From contig NZ_MKVV01000029.1 of NCBI RefSeq assembly GCF_001899645.1, forward strand, positions 1-64,000: DNA of 64,000 nt, read 5' to 3'. Source of the DNA: Pseudonocardia sp. 73-21 (GTDB taxonomy: Bacteria > Actinomycetota > Actinomycetes > Mycobacteriales > Pseudonocardiaceae). Both the position numbers and the translations under genes were made by a program. Under the pieces are notes generated by a model, which saw only the letters and a list, made by a program, of their open reading frames with translations, was not told where the DNA came from and did no database searches. How positions within the stretch are numbered: the stretch's first letter is position 1; each line of letters begins with the position of its first letter. Of the stretch, positions 27,078 through 35,879 are shown piece after piece.

Positions 27078-28618
27078 GCGCCCCGGTGAGATCAGCCGAG
27101 CTGGGCATGGTTCACGAGCCCGTCCCGCCGCCCGTGTCGGTGTTCGGGAAGCACTGGCCGGGGCCGCTGCTGCCCCCGTCCCGGCGGCTCCTGGGGGTGG
27201 CAGCCGCGACGGGGGTGGGCGCGGCCGTCGCGATCCCGGACGGACGCGACGGCGTCGGCTGGCTCGTGACGGGCCTGCTCCTGGTGGGAGCCGTCCTGGC
27301 GATCGGCTGGCGTCCGCTGCGCCCGCCGGGTGAGCTGCTGCCGCACCGGGTCGCGGTCGTCGAGACCGCGTGGATGCCCGTGGCCGTCGCGCTGTCCGGG
27401 GTCGCCGCGGTGCGCGACGCGGGCTGGCTCGTCGGGTTCTGCATGCTGGCCGCGTGCGCCGCCGGGTCGCTGGCCGTGGCGGGTCGGTCGTTCCGCTCGG
27501 TCGTCCGGGGCGCGGTCGCCGTCCCGCTCGGGGCGCTGCGCAGCCCGCTCTGGGTGGGTCGCGGTCTTCGCGCGATGCGCCGGACCACCGGGGGGCTGCG
27601 GCTCGTCGCGTCGCTGCTGGTCGGGCTGGGTCTGCTCGCGGTGTTCGGGCCGCTGCTGGCCTCGGCCGACCCGGCGTTCGGCGAGGTGCTGGCCGGCCTC
27701 GTCCCGACCCTCGACGGGGGCGCGGTGCCCGGCTGGGTCGTCCGGTTCGGGCTGGGCGCGGCCGGGGTGGTCGGGGCCGGGTTCCTGCTGGCCGCGCCAC
27801 CGACGGCGCCTCCACCACCGGAGCGCGTCTCCCGGTTGCGCACGGTGGAGTGGGGCCTGCCGGTGGGGCTGCTCGCCGGGCTGTTCGCGCTCTACGTCGC
27901 CACGACGCTGCCCAGCCTGTTCGGGCTCGACGCCCACGTGCGCGACACCAGCGGGCTGACCTACGCCGAGTACGCCCGCAGCGGCTTCTGGCAGCTGCTC
28001 ACGGTGACCGTGCTGTCGTTGCTGGTGATCGTGCTGGGGTCGCGCTGGGCCCCGCCGGCTGCTCCCCTGTGGACGCGCGGGCTGCTCGGTGCGCTGGCCG
28101 GGCTCACCCTCGTCATCGTCGCGTCGGCGCTGACCCGGATGTGGCTCTACCAGCAGGTCTACGGCTTCACCGTGCTCCGGCTGCTGGTGCTCACCTGCGA
28201 GCTGTGGCTGGGCGCCGGGTTCGTCATGATGCTGGTGTCGGTGTTGCGGCTGCGACCGGTGCGGTACGCGCGCGGGATGTTGGCCGCGGGGATCGGCGCG
28301 CTGCTGGCCCTGGCCGTGCTCGACCCCGAGCGGTTCGTCGCCGAGCACAACGTCGACCGCTACGCCGCGACCGGACGCATCGACGTCGAGTACCTGTCGG
28401 GGCTCTCGGCCGACGCGGTGCCGGCGCTGCAACGGCTGCCCGAACCGCTGCGGTCCTGCGCGCTGGCCCCGATCGCGGCCCGGTTGGGCCCGGTCGAGGA
28501 GGGCGGCTGGCGCAGCACGAACCTGAGCCGGGCCGGGGCGCGGGCGGACCTCGCGGCTGCGACGATCGGGACGTGCAGGATGGCCTCCTCTGGGAGCTCG
28601 CGGGCGACCGACGACTGA
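27074..28618 (+). CDS. DUF4173/DUF4153-type polytopic membrane protein
   Basis: A 514-residue protein with about ten hydrophobic segments and the family's C-terminal part LDPERFVAEHNVDRY, which recurs in DUF4173 proteins. Function unknown. The start is GTG overlapping the kinase stop. Coupling to the two-component genes suggests it is part of the sensing or response pathway. Its last 46 bases overlap the start of the DUF2236 gene. Confidence 0.85.
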   Translation: MSAPVRSAELGMVHEPVPPPVSVFGKHWPGPLLPPSRRLLGVAAATGVGAAVAIPDGRDGVGWLVTGLLLVGAVLAIGWRPLRPPGELLPHRVAVVETAWMPVAVALSGVAAVRDAGWLVGFCMLAACAAGSLAVAGRSFRSVVRGAVAVPLGALRSPLWVGRGLRAMRRTTGGLRLVASLLVGLGLLAVFGPLLASADPAFGEVLAGLVPTLDGGAVPGWVVRFGLGAAGVVGAGFLLAAPPTAPPPPERVSRLRTVEWGLPVGLLAGLFALYVATTLPSLFGLDAHVRDTSGLTYAEYARSGFWQLLTVTVLSLLVIVLGSRWAPPAAPLWTRGLLGALAGLTLVIVASALTRMWLYQQVYGFTVLRLLVLTCELWLGAGFVMMLVSVLRLRPVRYARGMLAAGIGALLALAVLDPERFVAEHNVDRYAATGRIDVEYLSGLSADAVPALQRLPEPLRSCALAPIAARLGPVEEGGWRSTNLSRAGARADLAAATIGTCRMASSGSSRATDD

Positions 28619-29340
28619 TCATGGTGCTGCCCGGGTCGATGGTGATGCAGGTGGCGCACCCCGTCGTCGGGGCGGGCGTGGGTGCGCACTCGGTGTTCAG
28701 GGCCGACCCGTGGGGGCGGCTGTTCCACTCGCTGGACTCGATGCTCACGCTCGCCCGGGGCGGTCCCGGGGCCGCCGCCGAGGGGGCGCGGCTCCGCGCG
28801 GTGCACCGGGAGATCCGCGGCGTCGACGACCGCGGCCACCGCTACAGCGCACTGCATCCCGAGGCGTACGCGTGGGTGCACCTGACGCTCTACGAACGGC
28901 TGGTGACGATGTCGCGCCTGTTCGGCCCGCCGGTGGACCAGGCGCGGCTCTACGCCGAGTTCCTCGAGCTGGGTGACGCGCTGGGCATCCGCCGCCACCA
29001 CCTGCCCGCCGACGAGCCCGCCGTGTGGCCCCACCTGAAGCACATGACGGCGGACGTGCTGGAGAACCACCCGACCGTCCACGCGTTCCTGCACGTCCTG
29101 CGCACCAGCCCGGTGCCGCTGCCCCGCTGGCCATCGGGCCTGCGGTGGGCGTGGCCGGCGGTGGGACGGCCGTTCGGGGAGGTGGCCCACTTCCTCGCGG
29201 TCGGCACGCTCGACCCGGCGCTGCGCGAGCTGCTGGGCCTGCGCTGGACCGACCGGCAGGAGAACGTGCTGGCGCGGATGGCCGACGGCGTGCGGCGCGG
29301 AGCGCCGCGGCTGCCCGACCGGATCCGCCGCGTCAGTTGA
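28573..29340 (+). CDS. Oxygenase MpaB family (DUF2236) protein
   Basis: A 255-residue protein starting at a GTG, with VLPGSMVMQVAHPVVGAGVG, HSVFRADPWGRLF and LYERLVTMSRLFGPP typical of DUF2236, the family of mycophenolic-acid oxygenase MpaB and latex-clearing heme oxygenases. A conserved histidine (VAHP) and a second (HPEAYAWVH) may bind heme. It is the last gene of the two-component operon and overlaps the moxR 3' end by eight bases. Confidence 0.85.
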   Translation: MQDGLLWELAGDRRLIMVLPGSMVMQVAHPVVGAGVGAHSVFRADPWGRLFHSLDSMLTLARGGPGAAAEGARLRAVHREIRGVDDRGHRYSALHPEAYAWVHLTLYERLVTMSRLFGPPVDQARLYAEFLELGDALGIRRHHLPADEPAVWPHLKHMTADVLENHPTVHAFLHVLRTSPVPLPRWPSGLRWAWPAVGRPFGEVAHFLAVGTLDPALRELLGLRWTDRQENVLARMADGVRRGAPRLPDRIRRVS

Positions 29341-30217
29341 GCCGCAGCTCGGCGGCTGCCTTCACCGCGTCGGACTGGTGCTTCAGCACGACGCCCAGCG
29401 TGGCGCGCACGGCGTCGTCGTCGAGGGTGTCGAGGCCCAGGGCGAGCAGCGTGCGTCCCCAGTCGATGGTCTCGGCCACCGACGGCGACTTGCGCAGCTC
29501 CAGCCCGCGCAGCACCCGCACCGTGCGGACCAGGGCGTCCACGAGGTTCTGGGCCAGCTCGGGCACCCGGCTCGCGACGATGCGCCGCTCCAGGTCGGCG
29601 TCGGGGAAGTCCAGGTGCAGGAACAGGCAGCGGCGCTTGAGCGCCTCCGACAGCTCGCGCGTGGAGTTCGACGTCAGCAGCGCGAACGGGCGGCGCGTGG
29701 CGGTGATCGTGCCCATCTCCGGAACGGTGACCTGGAAGTCCGACAGGACCTCCAGCAGCAGCCCCTCGACCTCGACGTCGGCCTTGTCCATCTCGTCGAC
29801 GAGCAGCACGGTGGGGTCGCTGCGCCGGATCGCGGTGAGCAGCGGGCGCGGCAGCAGGAACTCCTCGGAGAACACGTCGTCGCGCGTCTCGTCCCACGAC
29901 TCGTCGTTGCGGCCGGCGGTGATGCGCAGCAGCTGCTTGGCGTGGTTCCACTCGTAGAGCGCGCGGGCCTCGTCGATGCCCTCGTAGCACTGCAGGCGCA
30001 CCAGCCCCGACCCCGTGCACTCGGCGACCGCCTTGGCCAGCTCGGTCTTGCCGACTCCCGCGGGCCCCTCGACCAGCAACGGCTTGCCCAGCCGGTCGGC
30101 GAGGAAGACCGTGGTGGCGACGGCGGTGGAGGCGAGGTACCCCACGCCGGCGAGCCGCTCGGCCACGTCGGAGACGGAGCCGAAGAGGGGCGACTGGAGT
30201 TCACTCACGCTGGTCAT
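29333..30217 (-). CDS. MoxR family AAA ATPase
   Basis: A 294-residue ATPase with Walker A GPAGVGKT (residues 51-58), Walker B LLVDEMDKAD (D141/E142) and sensor segment LLTSNSTRELSEALKRRC. MoxR ATPases act with VWA proteins of the CoxE type to load cofactors or activate enzymes. The likely partner is the VWA gene at 23829-25277 on the same strand. Start at ATG 30217 before TSVSELQSPLFG; longer in-frame extension is low-complexity. Confidence 0.93.
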   Translation of the reverse strand: MTSVSELQSPLFGSVSDVAERLAGVGYLASTAVATTVFLADRLGKPLLVEGPAGVGKTELAKAVAECTGSGLVRLQCYEGIDEARALYEWNHAKQLLRITAGRNDESWDETRDDVFSEEFLLPRPLLTAIRRSDPTVLLVDEMDKADVEVEGLLLEVLSDFQVTVPEMGTITATRRPFALLTSNSTRELSEALKRRCLFLHLDFPDADLERRIVASRVPELAQNLVDALVRTVRVLRGLELRKSPSVAETIDWGRTLLALGLDTLDDDAVRATLGVVLKHQSDAVKAAAELRLN

Positions 30218-30254
30218 CCTGCATGACGCGCACCGGTTCTGCCCGAGCGGTAGA

Positions 30255-30728
30255 TCACACAAGCGTCGTGGTGACCGCACGGACGTTCTGACCGGGGTGC
30301 CGTCCACCGGACTCCCCCACCTTGCCGAGCTCCGGCCAGGCGAAATCCACCTCCCCGAGCGGTGCGGTGTGGACGTGCAGCCGCCCCGTGCGCAGCCCCC
30401 CGGATCGTCGTGGTCGGCTGGTGTGGACGCGGTCGAGCGGGATGTTCCAGATCGGGAGGCCGTGCTGCACCGCCGCCGGGACGTGGCTGATCACCGAATC
30501 GGGCGCCACCCGGGGGACGGCCGCCGCCACGAGGAGCGCGTGCCTGGCCTCGCGCCTCCGCAGGCGCGGGTCGGGCGACCGGAGGTGGGCGCCGTCCGTG
30601 ATCGCCGTGCGGACCCGCGGCTTCGTGGCCGATCGAGCACATCCACCCACCCCACCCCACCGCACCGCCATCCTCGCGGCTGCACCGGCGTCCTGACGCC
30701 GCGGTCCCCACGGCGCGTGTGCCGTCAT
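30255..30728 (-). pseudogene. Decayed AbiEi/DUF559-type gene
   Basis: The frame carries the hallmark middle of this family: LLVAAAVPRVAPDSVISHVP, AAVQHGLPIWNIPLDRVHTS and GRLHVHTAPL. It then jumps directly to VDFAWPELGKVGE, a segment that normally lies about 100 residues further on and continues FDGxxKY; here it is followed by GGRHPGQ instead. The N-terminal helix-turn-helix region is unrecognisable. I read one large and one small internal deletion. Intact members are antitoxin-like (AbiEi) proteins with a nuclease-fold C-terminus. Nothing else is seen in 30218-30820 apart from the short recQ leader. Confidence 0.55.
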
Positions 30729-30820
30729 CCCGGGAACCGGGTGAAGGACGGGGTGTGGCCGTCGGGGGCGCGGGACCGCCCCCGCGCGGAACTGTCGGTG
30801 CCCTCGTCCACCATGGGGGC

Positions 30821-32971
30821 ATGACCACCACCGAGCAGGACCTCCGCTCCCGCGCCGAGGAGGTGCTGGCCACCCTCGCCGGCCCCGACGCCCGGCTGCG
30901 GGAGGACCAGTGGACGGCCATCCACGCGCTGGTCGCCCTGCGCAAGCGGGCGCTGGTCGTCCAGCGCACGGGGTGGGGCAAGTCGGCCGTCTACTTCGTG
31001 GCCACCGCTCTGCTGCGGGAGGCCGGCGCGGGCCCCACGGTCATCGTCTCGCCGCTGCTCGCGCTGATGCGCAACCAGATCGACGCCGCCGAGCGCGCGG
31101 GTATCCGGGCGGTCACGGTCAACTCGGCCAACACGGGCGACTGGGAGCGCACCTACGACGCGGTCGACGCCGGTGAGGTCGACGTGCTGCTGGTCAGCCC
31201 CGAGCGGCTCAACAACCCCGATTTCCGCGACCGCGTGCTCCCCCGGCTCACCGCGAGCGCCGGCATGCTCGTCGTCGACGAGGCCCACTGCGTGTCCGAC
31301 TGGGGCCACGACTTCCGGCCCGACTACCGCCGCCTGCGCTCGCTCATCGCCGAGCTGCCCGACGGCATCCCGGTGCTCGCCACCACGGCCACGGCCAACG
31401 ACCGCGTGGTCGTCGACGTCACCGAGCAGCTAGGTCTGCAGGCCGGCCGGCCGCTGGTGCTGCGCGGCTCGCTCGACCGCGAGAGCCTGCGGCTGTCGGT
31501 GGTGAAGCTGCGCACGGCCGCCGACCGGCTGGGCTGGCTCGCCGCCCAGATGGACGCGCTGCCGGGCGCCGGCATCATCTACACGCTCACCATCGCCGCG
31601 GCCGAGGAGGTGGCCGACTTCCTGCGCGAGCGCGGCTACCCCGTGGCGTCCTACACGGGCAAGACCGACCCGGCGGAGCGCCTCGCGGCGGAGGGCGACC
31701 TGCTGGCCAACCGGGTGAAGGCGCTGGTCGCCACGAGCGCGCTGGGCATGGGCTTCGACAAGCCCGACCTGGGGTTCGTCGTCCATCTGGGGGCACCCGC
31801 GTCACCGGTGGCCTACTACCAGCAGATCGGACGCGCCGGGCGCGCCGTCGAGCGCGCCGAGGTGATCCTGCTGCCCGGCCACGAGGACCAGGACATCTGG
31901 CGCTACTTCGCCTCGCTCGCGTTCCCGTCGGAGCCGGTGGTACGCCAGACGTTGCGGGTGCTGGGTGACGAGACGCTGTCCACCGCGGCCATCGAGACGC
32001 GCGTCGACCTCTCGCGAACCCGGCTGGAGATGCTGCTCAAGGTGCTCGACTCCGACGGCGCCGCCAAGCGCGTCAAGGGCGGGTGGGTGGCCACCGGGCA
32101 GGACTGGTTCTACGACGAGGAACGCCACCGGCGCATCGCCACGGCGCGCAAGGCCGAGCAGCAGGCCATGCTCGACTACATCGACACCCGCGAGTGCCGG
32201 CTGGTGTTCCTGCGCAACCAGCTCGACGACGCCGGAGCCGAGAAGTGCGGCCGGTGCGACAACTGCGCGGGCGCGGCGTGGAGCACCGACGTCGACGGCG
32301 CGGCGTCGGCCGCGGCCGCGGAGCGCATCCAGCGGCCCGGGGTCGAGGTGGCGCCGCGCAAGCAGTGGCCGTCGGGGATGAAGGAGCTCGACGTGCCGGC
32401 GTCGGGGAAGATCCCGGCGGGTGAGCTGGCGGAGCCGGGGCGGGTGATCGGAAGGCTGTCCGACATCGGATGGGGACCGCGGCTGCGCGAGCTGCTCGAT
32501 CCCGCGCCCGCCCCCGACGACGAGCTCGGACCCGACATCGACCCGGAGACCGGCGAGCCGGTGTCGGCCACCGACCTGCCCGTGCCGAAGGACGTCCTCG
32601 ACGCCGTGGTGCGGGTCCTCGCCGGGTGGGGCTGGGAGGAGCGGCCGGTGGGCGTGGTCGGGATCGGGTCGCGCACCCGTCCGCACCAGCTCGACCACCT
32701 CGCGCGGCGGATCTCCGAGATCGGCCGGCTGCCGCTGCTCGGCACGCTGGTGTCCGCGGGGGCGCGGCCCGGTGCGCACGCCAACTCCGCGCAGCGCCTG
32801 GCCGCGGTCTGGAACGCGTTCGACGAGCCGGCGTTCCCGGTGCCGGCGGGCCCGGTCCTGCTCGTCGACGACCTGATCGACACCGGCTGGACCATGACGG
32901 TGGCCGCGCGGCTGCTGCGCCGGGCCGGGGCCTCCGCGGTCCTGCCGTTCGCGCTGGGCCAGGCGGGATAG
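30821..32971 (+). CDS. RecQ-family DNA helicase fused to a phosphoribosyltransferase-like domain
   Basis: A 716-residue protein. Residues 1-480 are a RecQ helicase: GWGKS Walker A (51-55), DEAHCVSDWGHDFRPDY, QIGRAGRA, and a zinc knuckle with CGRCDNC. The C-terminal third is different and ends with VLLVDDLIDTGWTMT (about 682-696), the PRPP-binding motif of type I phosphoribosyltransferases, as in ComF. The combination implies 3'-5' unwinding linked to a nucleotide-related or regulatory role; some actinobacterial RecQ proteins share this layout. The ATG has GGGGGC immediately before it. Confidence 0.9.
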   Translation: MTTTEQDLRSRAEEVLATLAGPDARLREDQWTAIHALVALRKRALVVQRTGWGKSAVYFVATALLREAGAGPTVIVSPLLALMRNQIDAAERAGIRAVTVNSANTGDWERTYDAVDAGEVDVLLVSPERLNNPDFRDRVLPRLTASAGMLVVDEAHCVSDWGHDFRPDYRRLRSLIAELPDGIPVLATTATANDRVVVDVTEQLGLQAGRPLVLRGSLDRESLRLSVVKLRTAADRLGWLAAQMDALPGAGIIYTLTIAAAEEVADFLRERGYPVASYTGKTDPAERLAAEGDLLANRVKALVATSALGMGFDKPDLGFVVHLGAPASPVAYYQQIGRAGRAVERAEVILLPGHEDQDIWRYFASLAFPSEPVVRQTLRVLGDETLSTAAIETRVDLSRTRLEMLLKVLDSDGAAKRVKGGWVATGQDWFYDEERHRRIATARKAEQQAMLDYIDTRECRLVFLRNQLDDAGAEKCGRCDNCAGAAWSTDVDGAASAAAAERIQRPGVEVAPRKQWPSGMKELDVPASGKIPAGELAEPGRVIGRLSDIGWGPRLRELLDPAPAPDDELGPDIDPETGEPVSATDLPVPKDVLDAVVRVLAGWGWEERPVGVVGIGSRTRPHQLDHLARRISEIGRLPLLGTLVSAGARPGAHANSAQRLAAVWNAFDEPAFPVPAGPVLLVDDLIDTGWTMTVAARLLRRAGASAVLPFALGQAG

Positions 32972-32980
32972 CCTTCGGCC

Positions 32981-33412
32981 ATGCCATCCGACATCGCGAT
33001 GAAGGCCATGAACGGCGTCCACCGGCTCGTCCTCAAGGCCACCGGCGGCAAGCTCGGCTGGGACGCCATGGGCATGCCCGTGCTGGAGCTCACCACGATC
33101 GGGCGCAGGAGCGGCCAGCCGCGCTCGGTCATGCTCACCTCGCCCGTCGCCGAGAACGGCAGCCGGGTGGTCGTCGCGTCCCGGGGCGGTGACGACGCGC
33201 ACCCGGCCTGGTTCCTCAACCTGCGCGACAACCCGAAGGTGGAGGTCGCGCTCAAGGGCGGCCCGAAGCAGCCGATGACCGCCCGGATCGCCACGCCGGA
33301 GGAGCGGGCCCGGCTCTGGCCGCAGATCACCGAGCGGTTCACGAACTACGCCGGCTACCAGCGCAAGACCGAGCGCGAGATCCCCCTGGTCATCCTGGAC
33401 CCGGTGGCCTGA
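32981..33412 (+). CDS. Ddn-like deazaflavin (F420)-dependent nitroreductase family protein
   Basis: A 143-residue split-barrel protein. LELTTIGRRSGQPRSVMLT and the later AWFLNLRDNPKVEV are the Ddn/FDOR-A family signatures, which bind F420. Family members reduce quinones or nitro-compounds. It starts ten bases after recQ and its final 23 bases overlap the methyltransferase gene on the other strand. Confidence 0.9.
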   Translation: MPSDIAMKAMNGVHRLVLKATGGKLGWDAMGMPVLELTTIGRRSGQPRSVMLTSPVAENGSRVVVASRGGDDAHPAWFLNLRDNPKVEVALKGGPKQPMTARIATPEERARLWPQITERFTNYAGYQRKTEREIPLVILDPVA

Positions 33413-34643
33413 GCTCGGGAGCAGCGGCCACCGGAGGCAGGTCCAGGAGCAGCCGGTGCGCCGACGTGCGCACGGTGACCACCCCCGGCGCCGGAGGGGA
33501 GCCGTCCTCCGGCCACACGGTGATCCGCCAGGCCGGGGCCCCGGGGCAGCCGGCCGCCCACCAGGCCCGCAGCGCGCCGAGGAGCCGGACGGCCAGCGGG
33601 TGCCCCGCCGGCCCGAAGGGGCGAACGGCCAGCGCGGTCCGGACACCGGAATCCCGCGGCTCCGCGAGCACGGCCGCCGCCAGCCCCGGCTCCGCTCCGG
33701 GCGGGCTGACCAGGGCCGATACCGGGAGGTCCAACCCGGCGACCGGTCCGGATCCGGTGGGGAGCAGCCGCGCCGCGGCGAGGTCGGTGAGGGCCAGCCA
33801 CAGCCCGAAGCCGTCCCACACGTCCTGCGGGCCCAGCGTCAGATAGCCGAGTGCCGCGCCGGCCGTGAGCGGGTCGCGGGGATCGAGCAGGACCGTCGCC
33901 ACGGCCTCGGCGTCGACCCCCGGGCCGTCGGCAGGCACCTGCACCGCCCCGCCGCCCGGCAGCGGCACCACCGCGTCGCGCTCGGCCCCGATCCCGCGCA
34001 GCCGGATGAAGGAGCAGCCGCGCACGGAGTCGCTGCGCAGGACGCCGTCGGGACCGAGGTCGAACGCGATCGACAGCTGGCTCCCCCGCACCCCGAGCGG
34101 CACCAGCAGCCGGCCGGCGGGCGCGAGCTGCGCCACCCACTCCGGGCGGACGTCGGCGCTGCCGACCGTGAGCACGATCCGGTCGTAGGGCGCCCCCGGC
34201 GGATGCCCGAGCGCGCCGTCCGCGCACACCAGCTCGACGTCCCCGGTACCGGCCGCGGCCAGGTGGACGGCGGCGGAGGCGACCAGGCCGGGGTCGATGT
34301 CCACCGACGTGACGTGGCCGGCCGGTCCCACCATCCGCGCCATGAGCGCGGCGTTCCAGCCGGTGCCGGCCCCGATCTCCAGGACGCGCAGGCCCGGCCG
34401 CAGCGCGAGCTGCTCCAGCATGATCGCCACCATCGACGGCTGCGACGCCGAGCTGGTGGCCGCCCCGTCCACGTGCTGGACGGGCACGGCCCCGTCGGCG
34501 TAGGCGTCCGCGACGTCGACGCCGGGCAGGAACAGGTGCCGCGGCACGGCCCGTAACGCGTCCTCGACGGCCGGGCTGAGCACCCGACCGCCGGTGACCA
34601 GGGCGTCGACCATCCCGGATCGGAGGAGATGGGCGCTGGTCAT
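33390..34643 (-). CDS. PCMT-type SAM-dependent methyltransferase with C-terminal extension
   Basis: A 417-residue protein whose first 230 residues are a protein-L-isoaspartate methyltransferase-like domain: VPRHLFLPG, TSSASQPSMVAIMLEQL, the SAM motif VLEIGAGTGWNAALMA and GRLLVPLG. The remaining 190 residues have no recognised family. Such long PCMT proteins occur in actinobacteria, sometimes as modifying enzymes of ribosomal peptides, but no precursor peptide or other such gene is near. It follows proB in the same direction with a 114-base gap. Confidence 0.85.
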   Translation of the reverse strand: MTSAHLLRSGMVDALVTGGRVLSPAVEDALRAVPRHLFLPGVDVADAYADGAVPVQHVDGAATSSASQPSMVAIMLEQLALRPGLRVLEIGAGTGWNAALMARMVGPAGHVTSVDIDPGLVASAAVHLAAAGTGDVELVCADGALGHPPGAPYDRIVLTVGSADVRPEWVAQLAPAGRLLVPLGVRGSQLSIAFDLGPDGVLRSDSVRGCSFIRLRGIGAERDAVVPLPGGGAVQVPADGPGVDAEAVATVLLDPRDPLTAGAALGYLTLGPQDVWDGFGLWLALTDLAAARLLPTGSGPVAGLDLPVSALVSPPGAEPGLAAAVLAEPRDSGVRTALAVRPFGPAGHPLAVRLLGALRAWWAAGCPGAPAWRITVWPEDGSPPAPGVVTVRTSAHRLLLDLPPVAAAPELRPPGPG

Positions 34644-34757
34644 CGGCCTGAGTGTGGCCGCGACCGGGGTGCCCGACAACATCAGAGCCACGTTCCCCGA
34701 CCATCGTCGTCACCGGCGCGCCGCCTGCCGGTTCCGACGAGAGTGCCGTTCGTCGGT

Positions 34758-35873
34758 TCAGAGAGCGACCAGGTCGTCGGCGTGGACCACCTCGCGGCGG
34801 TGCTCCGTCGGCAGGTCCCGGCTTCTCCGGCCGATCAGGCCCGGGAGCTCCGCGGCGTCGAAGCCCACCACGCCGCGGGCGACGACCACACCGTGCGGGC
34901 CGACCAGGTCCACCACGTCACCGGCCACGAACTCGCCGGAGATGCCGTGGATGCCGGCGGCCAGCAGGGAGCGGCGGCGTTCGATCACCGCCGCCACCGC
35001 ACCGGCGTCCAGGTCGAGGCGGCCGCGGACGTCAGCGGCGTGCCGGAGCCAGAACCTGCGCGCCGACATCCGCCGCCCCGACGTGCGGAACGCGGTGCCC
35101 ACCGCCGGGCCGTCGGCGGAGGTGTCGAGGGCGCCGTCGATGTCGGCCGCCGCCGCGAGCAGCACCGGGATGCCAGCGGCGGTGGCCATCGCCGCCGCGG
35201 TGATCTTGGTGGCCATGCCGCCGGTCCCGAGGCTGCCCTGGCCCGGACGCGCGATCTGCACGGCGTCGAGGTCGGAGGGTGCGTCGACGTCGCGGAGCAA
35301 CCGGGAGCCGGGCTTGCGGGGGTCGCCGTCGTAGAGGCCGTCGACGTCGGAGAGCAGCACGAGCCCGTCGGCACCGACGATGTGGGCCACCAGCGCGGCG
35401 AGGCGGTCGTTGTCGCCGACCCGGATCTCGTCGGTGGCCACCGTGTCGTTCTCGTTGACCACCGGCAGCACCCCGAGGCCGAGCAGCCGTTCCAGGGTGC
35501 GCTGGGCGTTGCGGTAGTGAGCGCGGCGGATCATGTCGTCGGCGGTGAGCAGGACCTGGCCGATGGCCTGGCCGTGGCGGCCGAACGACGCGCCGTAGGC
35601 CTGGGCGAGCTGCAGCTGCCCGACCGATGCCGCGGCCTGCTGGGTGGCGAGGTCGCGGGGGCGTTTGGTGAGCCCCAACGGGGCCAGCCCGGCCGCGATC
35701 GCCCCCGACGAGACGAGCACCACCTGGCTGCCGGCCGCCCGCCGCTTGGCCAGCGCGTCGACCAGCGCGTCGAGGCGGACGGGGTCGAGCCCACCGTCGA
35801 GGCTGGTGAGCGACGACGACCCGACCTTGACGACGACGCGCCGGGCCGCGGCGAGCTGGAGCCGGGCGTCCAC
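34758..35873 (-). CDS. proB: Glutamate 5-kinase
   Basis: A 371-residue proline-biosynthesis enzyme phosphorylating glutamate. The amino-acid kinase domain shows [44 protein letters not shown] and GTGGMATKI; a PUA domain forms the last 90 residues. The start is GTG at 35873, six bases after obg. proA, usually next to proB in this gene neighbourhood, is not in the window. Confidence 0.97.
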   Translation of the reverse strand: MDARLQLAAARRVVVKVGSSSLTSLDGGLDPVRLDALVDALAKRRAAGSQVVLVSSGAIAAGLAPLGLTKRPRDLATQQAAASVGQLQLAQAYGASFGRHGQAIGQVLLTADDMIRRAHYRNAQRTLERLLGLGVLPVVNENDTVATDEIRVGDNDRLAALVAHIVGADGLVLLSDVDGLYDGDPRKPGSRLLRDVDAPSDLDAVQIARPGQGSLGTGGMATKITAAAMATAAGIPVLLAAAADIDGALDTSADGPAVGTAFRTSGRRMSARRFWLRHAADVRGRLDLDAGAVAAVIERRRSLLAAGIHGISGEFVAGDVVDLVGPHGVVVARGVVGFDAAELPGLIGRRSRDLPTEHRREVVHADDLVAL

Positions 35874-35879
35874 GTGTGT

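Noticed and set aside
33390..34643. Methyltransferase as part of a ribosomal-peptide (FxLD-type) cluster
   Set aside because: No precursor peptide, cyclase or other modification gene is adjacent; the neighbours are housekeeping genes.
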